In this document: piece after piece, positions 1 to 7,471 of the stretch
Position numbering within the stretch: position 1 is the first letter of the stretch
Layout of the letters: every line of letters begins with the position of its first letter
Origin: an uncultured Oscillospiraceae bacterium
GTDB lineage: Bacteria > Bacillota > Clostridia > Oscillospirales > Ruminococcaceae
DNA: 7,471 bases
Direction: 5' to 3'
Assembly: GCA_934454435.1 (NCBI GenBank)
Contig: CAKSGA010000102.1
Span: forward strand, 1 to 7,471
The notes under the pieces: generated by a model
Database searches by the model: none
Told to the model about the DNA's origin: nothing
The model's input: the letters and a program-made list of their open reading frames with translations, nothing else
Made by a program: the position numbers and the translations under genes

Positions 1-26
1 AGGGGTGTGGGCATGGGGCAGACTAA

Positions 27-45
27 GCCCAGCCACAGGCTGGGC
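27..45. other. Second hairpin downstream of the atp operon
   Basis: A perfect 8-bp inverted repeat, GCCCAGCC / GGCTGGGC, surrounds a 3-nt loop (35-37); GAC at 21-23 and GTC at 48-50 could add a short outer stem. Read on the minus strand it lies about 110 nt past the atpC stop and is followed by TTAGTCT, which is a poor U-tract. It could be a back-up terminator or an mRNA 3'-end structure. The 26 bases to its left show nothing recognisable. Confidence 0.4.
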
Positions 46-117
46 GTGTCTGGTAAACGAAGAGTTTTCCCCCACTGTTTCTTTCAAACTTTCTGCCGTA
101 ATGACTTTTTCGACAGC

Positions 118-150
118 CTTAGGCGCCCTCCTTTCAGGAGGGCGCCTAAG
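118..150 (-). terminator. Perfect 15-bp hairpin just after atpC, probable operon 3' end
   Basis: The arms 118-132 and 136-150 are perfectly complementary over 15 bp, with a 3-nt loop at 133-135. The structure begins 5 nt after the atpC stop codon, where an operon terminator would sit. In the minus-strand transcript the stem is followed by GCTGTCGAAAAAG rather than a run of U, so it is not a textbook intrinsic terminator. It may instead act as an exonuclease-blocking 3' stabiliser or a processing product end. In the plus direction it is followed by CTTTATTA, which is also weak. Confidence 0.6.
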
Positions 151-155
151 CTTTA

Positions 156-569
156 TTATGGCTGCTGGTTTATGCTTTTGACTTTAAGCCGTGCAGTTGC
201 TCTTGCAAGGGTCATCTGTGCGGTGTGGAACTCACGAATGCTCCGTTTCTGGAGTATCGCTTCCTTTGCCGCCGCAGCGGCTTCCCGGGCACGGTTGGCG
301 TCTATCTCATCGGGGCGTTCGGCGGAGTCCACCAGCACCAGCACCTCGCCGTCCTCTATCTTTACAAGGCCGGAGGAAACAGCGGCTATACGGTCAGGCT
401 CGCCGGGAATTCGGTAGACCATCGTTCCCGGGACTACTGCGCTGATGATGTCGCAGTGCCCCGCAAGGATCCCGTACTGACCGTCCGCCGTGGGGATTAT
501 CAGCGACTCGCATTCGCCCTCATAGAACGTGTTAGAGGCTGCAAGAATATGCGTCTTGAATGTGTTCAT
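156..569 (-). CDS. atpC: ATP synthase F1 subunit epsilon
   Basis: This 137-aa protein is the epsilon subunit, which sits with gamma on the central stalk at the c-ring and modulates ATP hydrolysis. The N-terminal beta-sandwich (about 1-85) carries the family pattern FYEGECESLIIPTADGQYGIL (residues 15-35 region), an H-x-D at the usual HxP position, and the SSGLVKIEDGEVLVL strand pair. The C-terminal part (about 88-137) is the Ala/Glu-rich two-helix region. Length is normal for the family. The ATG at 569 is chosen because AAGGAG lies 6 nt upstream and the protein then begins at the beta-sandwich. An in-frame start at 626 would place 19 unconserved residues inside the end of atpD. It is the last gene of the operon, 10 bp after atpD. 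Confidence 0.97.
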   Translation of the reverse strand: MNTFKTHILAASNTFYEGECESLIIPTADGQYGILAGHCDIISAVVPGTMVYRIPGEPDRIAAVSSGLVKIEDGEVLVLVDSAERPDEIDANRAREAAAAAKEAILQKRSIREFHTAQMTLARATARLKVKSINQQP

Positions 570-579
570 GGTGCGCTCC

Positions 580-2882
<2,303 letters not shown>

Positions 2883-2893
2883 AGCGCACCGCC

Positions 2894-4669
2894 TTAATTG
2901 CCGTTACGCTCCAGAAAGCGCTGTGCGAATTCCAGCAGGATCTTTCTTTCCTCTTCGGAGGTCTCGCCGGAGCGGTCTATCTTCTCGCAGAGATCAGGTA
3001 TCTCCGCAGCCGCAGCGTCAAGCAGTTCACGGCTGAACTGAGGTATTTTGTCCGGCTCGATATCCTGGAATATATGACCCATAGCCGCAGTCAGCAGAAT
3101 TACCTGCTCATGCTGCTTGTAGGGGTTATACTGCTTCTGACGTAGCAGCCGCATAAGTCCCTGACCATAGCGGAGCTGCTTCTTGGTGGCTTCGTCAAGG
3201 TCGCTGGAGAACTGCATGAACACTTCCATCTCACGGTACTGTGCGAGGTCAAGACGTATAGCGCCGGTCGCTTTTTTCATTGCCTTTGTCTGGGCTGCGC
3301 CGCCGACACGGGACACTGAAAGACCGACATTTACCGCAGGCCGCTGACCGGAGTGGAACAGGTCGCTCTCCAGGAATATCTGACCATCTGTGATGGAGAT
3401 TATGTTGGTAGGAATGTACGCTGATACGTCACCCGCCTGAGTCTCTACTATAGGGAGGGCAGTCATGCTGCCGCCGCCCAGGGCGTCTGAGAGGTGCGCT
3501 GAACGCTCCAGCAGACGGGAATGCAGGTAGAAAACGTCGCCGGGGTACGCTTCACGGCCAGGTGAGCGCTCCAGCAGCAGACTGAGGGTACGATAAGCTA
3601 CGGCGTGCTTTGAAAGGTCATCGTAGACTATCAGGACATCTCTGCCGTGGTTCATGAAAAACTCGCCCATGGCACAGCCGGAATAGGGGGCTATGTACTG
3701 GAGCGTTGCGGAGTCGCTGGCGGTGGCGTTCACGATTATGGTGTAATCCATCGCACCGTGCTTGCGGAGGTTCTCTGCAAGCTGTGCCACGGAGGACGCT
3801 TTCTGACCTATCGCAACGTAAATGCAGACAACGTTCTTGCCTTTCTGGTTGAGGATAGTGTCCAGTGCGATGGCGGTTTTACCGGTCTGGCGGTCGCCGA
3901 TTATGAGCTCACGCTGACCTCTGCCTATCGGGAACATGGAGTCTATCGACAGCAGACCCGTTTCCATCGGGCGGTTTACCGGCTGACGGTCGATTATGCC
4001 GGGTGCTGGGTTCTCGATGGGGTAATAGTCCTCCTGGGTTATCGGACCTTTTCCGTCCACGGGCTCGCCAAGTGCATTGACCACACGACCCAGGAACGCT
4101 TCGCCCACCGGCATGCCTGCTACCTTTTTCGTGCGGCGGACAATGCTTCCCTCGGTTATCTCGCTTTCATCGCCGAAGATAACGCAGCCTATCTCGTCCT
4201 CTTTAAGGTCGAGTATCATGCCCTTTATGCCGCATTCAAACAGCAGTATCTCGCCGTATTCTGCGTCCTCAAGTCCGCTGATGGTCGCAATGCCGTCGCC
4301 GACTGTAAGGACAGTTCCGACTTCCTCGTCCCGGGGCACCGGCTCGAAATCCTCGATAGCCTGGCGTATCATCGGCAGGACGTCCTGCTTGCCCCGGATA
4401 GCCTCGGAAATGCTCTGCTTGAGCTGCTTCGCACGACCCTCGGCACTCCAGTCGAATATCCGGTCGAGGTTCCACTTGTAGGTGGAGGTGCCGATCTCGA
4501 TGCGGAAGCCGTCACGCACGCTGTCGTCCTGCTTCGGGATCACAGCAACGGGTGCGTTATATTTCTTCTCCAGAAAATCCTGGACCTTTTTAAGCTGTTC
4601 GTCCGTGGGAGTTTCACGGCTGTAAATGAACGCTTCGACCTCGATCTTTCTGATCTCGTGTTCTGTCAT
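2894..4669 (-). CDS. atpA: ATP synthase F1 subunit alpha with N-terminal delta C-domain fusion
   Basis: Residues about 110-591 are a complete alpha subunit: beta-barrel start [19 protein letters not shown] (115-133), P-loop GDRQTGKT (258-265), [15 protein letters not shown] (283-297), [13 protein letters not shown] (348-360) and the arginine-finger segment SVSRVGG (451-457, R454). Normal alphas are about 500-510 aa; this one is 591. The extra N-terminus (about 8-86) resembles the C-terminal domain of delta/[27 protein letters not shown], then [13 protein letters not shown] (48-60), then [11 protein letters not shown] (73-83), matching the delta pattern D-x-S-hydrophobic-x-G-hydrophobic-x-I-x-x-G followed by D-G-S-x-x-G-R-hydrophobic. 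No separate atpH exists between atpF and this gene. The ATG at 4669 is supported by AAAGGAG nine nt upstream. M100 would give a standard 492-aa alpha but has only a weak AGGA. The delta N-terminal bundle is missing. Confidence 0.96.
   Translation of the reverse strand: MTEHEIRKIEVEAFIYSRETPTDEQLKKVQDFLEKKYNAPVAVIPKQDDSVRDGFRIEIGTSTYKWNLDRIFDWSAEGRAKQLKQSISEAIRGKQDVLPMIRQAIEDFEPVPRDEEVGTVLTVGDGIATISGLEDAEYGEILLFECGIKGMILDLKEDEIGCVIFGDESEITEGSIVRRTKKVAGMPVGEAFLGRVVNALGEPVDGKGPITQEDYYPIENPAPGIIDRQPVNRPMETGLLSIDSMFPIGRGQRELIIGDRQTGKTAIALDTILNQKGKNVVCIYVAIGQKASSVAQLAENLRKHGAMDYTIIVNATASDSATLQYIAPYSGCAMGEFFMNHGRDVLIVYDDLSKHAVAYRTLSLLLERSPGREAYPGDVFYLHSRLLERSAHLSDALGGGSMTALPIVETQAGDVSAYIPTNIISITDGQIFLESDLFHSGQRPAVNVGLSVSRVGGAAQTKAMKKATGAIRLDLAQYREMEVFMQFSSDLDEATKKQLRYGQGLMRLLRQKQYNPYKQHEQVILLTAAMGHIFQDIEPDKIPQFSRELLDAAAAEIPDLCEKIDRSGETSEEERKILLEFAQRFLERNGN
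4412..4648 (-). other. Delta/OSCP C-terminal domain encoded at the 5' end of atpA
   Basis: This marks AtpA residues 8-86. In canonical enzymes the domain belongs to delta and binds the C-termini of the two b subunits. Comparison from memory with E. coli and Bacillus delta ends shows collinear similarity: a helix (PTDEQL...EKKY), a strand (APVAVIP), the D-x-S-V-x-x-G-F-R-I-E-I-G strand, then D-W-S-x-x-G-R-x-x-x-L. Between the GxRIEIG strand and DWS there are 12 residues (61-72), where those deltas have 4, so the domain carries an insertion of about 8 residues with two aromatics and a Trp ([12 protein letters not shown]). Linker and alpha start follow at about 87-114. Confidence 0.85.
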
Positions 4670-4675
4670 CAGTCA

Positions 4676-5149
4676 TTACTCCTTTCCGGAACCGTCAAGG
4701 CTGTCGTAGGAGCTTCCGACAGGCACCAGCAGCTTGTCTACAGCGGCGGAAACCATATCCTCGATCTGGGCGTTGGCTTCCTGGAGCGCCTTGTTCTTCT
4801 CCGCCTGGGCGGATCTCCTTGCATCGTCGAGAATGCGCTGCTTTTCCTGTTCAGCGTCTGCGATGTGAGCCTTTGCGGCGGCGTCAGCGTCAGCGACTGC
4901 TTTCTTCCTGATCTCTGCGGCCTCGTCCTGTGCCTTTGCTATGAGCCCGGAGTACTTCTGCTGCTCGGCCTCTGCCGCAGCGAGCTTGTCGGCGGCAGCC
5001 TTGTCCATTTCCTTGTAGTAATCCTCACGCTTCGCCATGAAATTCCTGACCGGCTTATACAGCAGCAGCCAAAGACCTCCCGCAAGAATTACGAAGTTGA
5101 ACAGGTGCAGCAATATCTGCTGCCAGTCTACATTAAGAGGGATTCCCAT
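4676..5149 (-). CDS. atpF: ATP synthase Fo subunit b
   Basis: Subunit b forms the peripheral stalk, normally as a homodimer that anchors to subunit a and is held to F1 through delta. The 157-aa protein has a short outer N-terminus (MGIPLNVDWQ), one membrane helix at about 11-31, the typical KPVRNFMAKRED junction (32-43), then a long Ala/Glu/Lys-rich helix to about 140 suited to a right-handed coiled coil. It ends in a flexible Gly/Ser/Asp tail (142-157). Only one b gene is present, so a homodimer is expected rather than b/b'. No delta domain is fused to it, unlike the mycobacterial b-delta protein. The ATG at 5149 lies 12 bp after the atpE stop, with AAGGGGG overlapping that stop. Its C-terminus should meet the delta-like domain carried by alpha. 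Confidence 0.95.
   Translation of the reverse strand: MGIPLNVDWQQILLHLFNFVILAGGLWLLLYKPVRNFMAKREDYYKEMDKAAADKLAAAEAEQQKYSGLIAKAQDEAAEIRKKAVADADAAAKAHIADAEQEKQRILDDARRSAQAEKNKALQEANAQIEDMVSAAVDKLLVPVGSSYDSLDGSGKE
4679..4685 (-). promoter_or_regulatory. Ribosome binding site of the delta-alpha fusion
   Basis: AAAGGAG overlaps the end of atpF and sits 9 nt before the ATG at 4669. It is among the better ribosome sites in the operon and is direct support for translation of the full N-terminal extension. An out-of-frame ATG at 4676, overlapping the atpF stop, is only 2 nt from this site and would not encode alpha. Confidence 0.8.
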
Positions 5150-5161
5150 AAAATTACCCCC

Positions 5162-5545
5162 TTACAGTACGAAGATGATAAGTATTGCAACTACCAGTGC
5201 GTAAATGATCGCAGTTTCGATGAATACCAGACCGAGCATCATGTTGGTACGGATCTTGTCCGCAGCCTCGGGCTGGCGGGAAATGCCCTCAGAGGATTTT
5301 GCGGTGGTAAGACCCATGCCTATGCCGGCGCCGCATGCTGCGATACCTACGCATATGCCGGCTGCGATAGCCTTGCTTCCGGTGGAGTTATCAGCGGCAG
5401 CCTGTACATCGTCAGAAACGCTTGTTTCGTCCTGGGGAGCGGGCTGGGGCTTCTCGGCTGCAGCAAATGCCACCAGGCTGCACAGTGCGCATACCATCAG
5501 CGCTACTATTCCGCATACTACTAATTTCTTTACAGATCTCTTCAT
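5162..5545 (-). CDS. atpE: ATP synthase Fo subunit c with N-terminal signal peptide
   Basis: Subunit c forms the rotor ring. The core (about 57-127) is a two-helix hairpin: KAIAAGICVGIAACGAGIGMG, the polar loop SRQPEA (89-94) and the second helix MLGLVFIETAIIYALVVAIL, with E110 as the ion-carrying carboxylate. At 127 aa the protein is about 40-50 residues longer than usual. The extra part is a signal peptide (MKRSVKK, hydrophobic stretch, AFA|A near residue 28) and a Pro/Asp/Glu-rich linker (about 29-56). This fits the known N-out topology of c. The position of the Na+-ring glutamine is M76, favouring H+, although Thr follows E110. The ATG at 5545 is preferred because GGAGG lies 8 nt upstream; the ATG at 5560 would place that GGAGG inside the coding region. 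Confidence 0.95.
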   Translation of the reverse strand: MKRSVKKLVVCGIVALMVCALCSLVAFAAAEKPQPAPQDETSVSDDVQAAADNSTGSKAIAAGICVGIAACGAGIGMGLTTAKSSEGISRQPEAADKIRTNMMLGLVFIETAIIYALVVAILIIFVL

Positions 5546-5553
5546 GGTCGTTT

Positions 5554-5558
5554 CCTCC
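5554..5558 (-). promoter_or_regulatory. Ribosome binding site of atpE
   Basis: GGAGG is spaced 8 nt from the ATG at 5545. It immediately follows an upstream in-frame ATG (5560), which it cannot serve. This selects the shorter 127-aa start, so the protein begins MKRSVKK like a classical signal peptide. Confidence 0.75.
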
Positions 5559-5579
5559 ATAATTTTTGTTCAGTGTTAA

Positions 5580-6416
5580 TTAATTCTTGGATTTTGAAAT
5601 GTGTTTTTTTAGTGCCTTTACCGGCGGCTCGGAGACCTCTCCGTAGAACATCGCCGTCAGCATAGTCAGGACGTAAGCCTGAATGAGCGCATGCAGCAGC
5701 GTGAACATTATTCCCACGAAAACCGGGAGAACGAAGCTCAGGCTGATGTTGTAGTAGACAAGCTCCGTTACCAGCAGGCCGCTGAGCAGCGCACCGAAAA
5801 GACGGAAGCTCATTGAAATGGGCAGCGAGAACTCCTTTAGGGTCCTCCCGACGCCCTTGACCTTTGCACCTGCAATGCCGCCGCTGAGTATCACAAGATA
5901 GGACAGGCAGCCGAGCATTATCGCTGCGTTGATATCTGAAAGGGGAGCCGGCAGCGAGATCGTTCCCCCCACGGTGGTGGGCGTCTGGATACCGAAAAGC
6001 TCGAACAGCGTCCCCACGAAGATGTAAACACCTGCGGCGAAAACATATGCGCCGAGGAATGTATTCCTGTGCGGGCTGCTGGTTTTTGCCAGGTTATCAA
6101 AGAACCCGACCAGCTGTTCCAGGACCATCTGGAATTTTCCCGGCACCATCTTGAATCTCGGTATCACGAATATGCGGATCACCGCCGCTGCGACCAGCAG
6201 CACTCCGCACACCACCAGGGAGGATATGTACGCAGGATTAACGTCCTTTATCCCGAACAGGCTTACCTTATTCGTTCCGTGCAGCACAGCGTCCCGCATG
6301 ACCACCTTGATGGACTCCGACTCGCCGCTGCTTCCCACAAGGAGCGCTGCGACCAGCACGACCGCCATCAGTGCGACCCATACGATGATGAACACCGCAC
6401 GTTTTCTTTTGCTCAT
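5580..6416 (-). CDS. atpB: ATP synthase Fo subunit a
   Basis: Subunit a supplies the two ion half-channels next to the c-ring. The 278-aa protein has an N-terminal membrane helix (about 8-28), a further helix at about 64-85 and the conserved membrane block from about 120. The essential arginine is R205 in ISMSFRLFGALLSG. The last helices carry LLHALIQAYVLTMLTAMFYGE (240-260) with Q246, the expected polar partner of the arginine. The usual FRLFGN is FRLFGA here, so the conserved Asn is replaced by Ala209. The ATG at 6416 has GGAG 7 nt upstream. It is followed by atpE after 34 bp. The protein looks complete and functional. Confidence 0.96.
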   Translation of the reverse strand: MSKRKRAVFIIVWVALMAVVLVAALLVGSSGESESIKVVMRDAVLHGTNKVSLFGIKDVNPAYISSLVVCGVLLVAAAVIRIFVIPRFKMVPGKFQMVLEQLVGFFDNLAKTSSPHRNTFLGAYVFAAGVYIFVGTLFELFGIQTPTTVGGTISLPAPLSDINAAIMLGCLSYLVILSGGIAGAKVKGVGRTLKEFSLPISMSFRLFGALLSGLLVTELVYYNISLSFVLPVFVGIMFTLLHALIQAYVLTMLTAMFYGEVSEPPVKALKKHISKSKN

Positions 6417-6468
6417 TTTGTATCTCCTTTCTGTCTGTATCTATATGATCCGCAAAATGCGGTTATTG

Positions 6469-7146
6469 TCATTGTTCCTGCTGCTCATGTATGAACATGA
6501 GGCAGAAGCTGATGAACAGCAGTCCGCAGCATATCCAGACAGTTCCTAAGCCCATGCTGGCTGATATGACGCTGCCCATGCCGGCTCCGGCGGCGAAAAC
6601 TCCGATAACGCCGAAGTAGGTCAGCGCCCTTGTAAGAGTTTCGTGGTCGTGGCTGCGGAAGTAGGCGCACAGAGCTTCCATGCCGCTGCGCATGTTTCCT
6701 ATGCACATCGTGCTTGCGTAGGGCTGGCCGTGTATCTTGTGGAACGTCTGCACCTGTAAAGCGCACACGAACGATACCAGCGCATTCGCCAGCGGGTCGA
6801 GGAATTCCGGCATGAACCCGACGATGAACAGCAGGATTATCTCTTCAATGAGTACTATCTGCCGCCAGTGTATCTTTTCCTGCCTGCGGTAGTGGACATG
6901 TACCAGCTCCGCCACTGCTATGCCGAGAAGGAACGACAGAACAGGCACTAGGTATTTGGTAACGGTGCTCCATTCCTGCCGGAACAGGGCAGAGGACATG
7001 AGTACGATGTTTCCTGTCTGGGCGTTCGCAAAAACTCCGCCACGGCAGAAATATGTATAGGAGTCCTGAAATCCTCCGGAGAGTATTATGAACACCGCCG
7101 ACCTGAATTTGTCGGACATCTGTCCGTGGAAGCCCTTCTGTTTCAT
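6469..7146 (-). CDS. DUF1275 / YoaK-like membrane protein
   Basis: The 225-aa sequence matches the DUF1275 (YoaK) family of small multi-pass membrane proteins of unknown function. Visible family marks are SGGFQDSYTYFCRGGVFANAQTGN (23-46) and the central SFVCALQVQTFHKIHGQPYASTMCIGNMRSG (125-155). About six membrane segments can be picked out, at roughly 14-34, 64-84, 97-112, 117-133, 173-193 and 199-219. The ATG at 7146 follows AAGGTGAT by 6 nt. It lies 52 bp before atpB on the same strand with no convincing terminator between them, so it may be cotranscribed and head the operon where atpI usually sits. Whether it assists ATP synthase assembly or is a chance neighbour cannot be told from sequence. 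Confidence 0.9.
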   Translation of the reverse strand: MKQKGFHGQMSDKFRSAVFIILSGGFQDSYTYFCRGGVFANAQTGNIVLMSSALFRQEWSTVTKYLVPVLSFLLGIAVAELVHVHYRRQEKIHWRQIVLIEEIILLFIVGFMPEFLDPLANALVSFVCALQVQTFHKIHGQPYASTMCIGNMRSGMEALCAYFRSHDHETLTRALTYFGVIGVFAAGAGMGSVISASMGLGTVWICCGLLFISFCLMFIHEQQEQ

Positions 7147-7215
7147 ACTCTTATCACCTTATTTTATATGCATGACATGAAATGTATAATTTTTACATAA
7201 TCGTACCCAATTTTC

Positions 7216-7244
7216 ATTATAATACTACAGCCAAAAAAAGTATA
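7216..7244 (-). promoter_or_regulatory. Candidate sigma-70-type promoter of the operon
   Basis: A perfect TATAAT on the minus strand lies at 7216-7221, about 70 nt before the DUF1275 ATG. With 17-nt spacing the -35 hexamer would be TATACT (7239-7244), a poor match, although a T-run lies between. A second weaker pair, TTGGGT with 16 nt to TATACA, lies closer to the gene. In such AT-rich DNA a chance TATAAT is likely, so the exact start site is uncertain. Confidence 0.35.
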
Positions 7245-7358
7245 ATCTAAATTTGAAATGTAAAGTATATCAATATGACATAACAGTTGAAGTAACAATG
7301 AGAATTCTATATGGTAGAGTTTTTCGCAGTAGTCGGATAATCAGGATGTGCCTTTATT

Positions 7359-7394
7359 GGCAGCCTGACCACACAAAGATTGTGCGGTGCTGCC
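7359..7394. other. Long imperfect hairpin in the upstream intergenic region
   Basis: The outer arms GGCAGC (7359-7364) and GCTGCC (7389-7394) pair fully. Inside, ACC (7368-7370) pairs with GGT (7386-7388) and CACA (7372-7375) with TGTG (7381-7384), with a 3-nt bulge (7365-7367) and one mismatch. It is directly followed on the plus strand by TGAGACCGTCGAAAAA. It does not match a riboswitch class that I recognise. Confidence 0.45.
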
Positions 7395-7403
7395 TGAGAC
7401 CGT

Positions 7404-7430
7404 CGAAAAATCCCCGTTGGGGCTTTTTCG
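7404..7430. terminator. Bidirectional-looking intrinsic terminator
   Basis: CGAAAAA (7404-7410) and TTTTTCG (7424-7430) flank a CCCC/GGGG stem with a 3-nt loop (7416-7418) and a single T/C mismatch. Either strand gives a stem followed by five T residues. No plus-strand gene precedes it, so it most likely ends a minus-strand gene lying beyond the right edge, insulating the atp operon from it. The following 41 bases (7431-7471) show nothing recognisable. Confidence 0.7.
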
Positions 7431-7471
7431 CCGAACATCCGCACTGCCCGCACTCATTGTCGGCATAGCCG

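Larger units (their letters stand above)
7147..7471. other. Intergenic region upstream of the DUF1275-atp operon
   Basis: This 325-bp stretch holds no convincing gene. From about 7150 to 7320 it is clearly richer in A and T than the coding DNA and probably contains the operon promoter. From 7340 to 7430 it holds a long imperfect hairpin and then an intrinsic terminator, probably of a gene outside the window. A 71-codon plus-strand ORF crossing both structures (7253-7468) has no recognisable domain and no family resemblance. Confidence 0.6.

Noticed and set aside
4670..4675. Missing atpH explained by a frameshift or assembly error
   Set aside because: The junction is clean: atpF ends normally, AAAGGAG is correctly placed, and the delta-like segment reads in one frame into alpha with collinear similarity. 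There is no room for or trace of the delta N-domain.
4676..5149. b-delta fusion as in mycobacteria
   Set aside because: AtpF is 157 aa and ends in a Gly/Ser tail; the delta-like motifs lie in AtpA instead.
3647..5524. 625-codon open frame on the plus strand opposite atpA, atpF and atpE
   Set aside because: It is antisense to three well-identified genes, has no recognisable domain and spans their junctions; it is a by-product of their codon composition.
5546..5560. atpE start at the ATG at 5560
   Set aside because: It would put the GGAGG ribosome site inside the coding sequence and add MEETT before a normal signal-peptide N-terminus.
6450..6462. Small hairpin CCGCA-AAA-TGCGG between the DUF1275 gene and atpB as a terminator
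   Set aside because: It has only 5 bp and no U-tract on the minus strand.
7218..7246. Two plus-strand TATAAT hexamers (7218-7223, 7241-7246) as a divergent promoter
   Set aside because: Neither has a usable -35 at normal spacing and no plus-strand gene follows within the window; AT-rich DNA gives such matches by chance.
7253..7468. 71-codon plus-strand ORF upstream of the operon
   Set aside because: It runs through a hairpin and an intrinsic terminator, has no plausible domain, and reads low-complexity intergenic DNA.

Overview
The window holds a nearly complete F-type (F1Fo) ATP synthase operon, all on the minus strand. In transcription order it runs: a DUF1275/YoaK-like membrane protein (7146-6469), atpB (subunit a), atpE (c), atpF (b), an unusually long atpA (alpha), atpG (gamma), atpD (beta) and atpC (epsilon, ending at 156). 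Genes are packed with gaps of 6-34 bp, plus one 4-nt overlap at atpG/atpD. Only the DUF1275-atpB gap is larger, at 52 bp. Strong AGGAGG-type ribosome sites, moderate GC content and Firmicutes-like protein sequences suggest an anaerobic Clostridia member, possibly a gut Oscillospirales/Ruminococcaceae bacterium. That placement is inference from general character, not from a database search.

The main point of interest is subunit delta. The canonical order is atpB-E-F-H-A-G-D-C, but there is no atpH here: the atpF stop and atpA start are 6 bp apart. AtpA is 591 aa, about 90 residues longer than usual, and its extra N-terminus (about residues 8-86) looks like the C-terminal, b-binding domain of delta/OSCP. 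The delta N-terminal helical bundle, which normally clamps the alpha N-termini, is not encoded in the window. The simplest reading is that atpH lost its first half and fused in frame to atpA, giving a delta(C-domain)-alpha chimera that could tether the b stalk covalently to the F1 head. Every alpha would then carry the domain (three per complex) unless a shorter alpha is also made.

Other departures from the norm: subunit c is made with an apparent cleavable signal peptide and an acidic, proline-containing outer linker. Its ion site lacks the Gln of Na+ rings. Subunit a has FRLFGA instead of the usual FRLFGN. Gamma has a lysine-rich C-terminal tail. Beta most likely starts at TTG in a TTGA overlap. 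A DUF1275 gene occupies the place usually held by atpI.

Flanks: downstream of atpC (1-155) lie a perfect 15-bp hairpin starting 5 nt past the stop codon and a second 8-bp hairpin, with no gene. Upstream of the DUF1275 gene (7147-7471) is an AT-rich promoter-like stretch, a long imperfect hairpin and a bidirectional-looking intrinsic terminator, again with no convincing gene. A related 18-nt sequence ending in GTCGAAAAA occurs in both flanks in opposite orientation.
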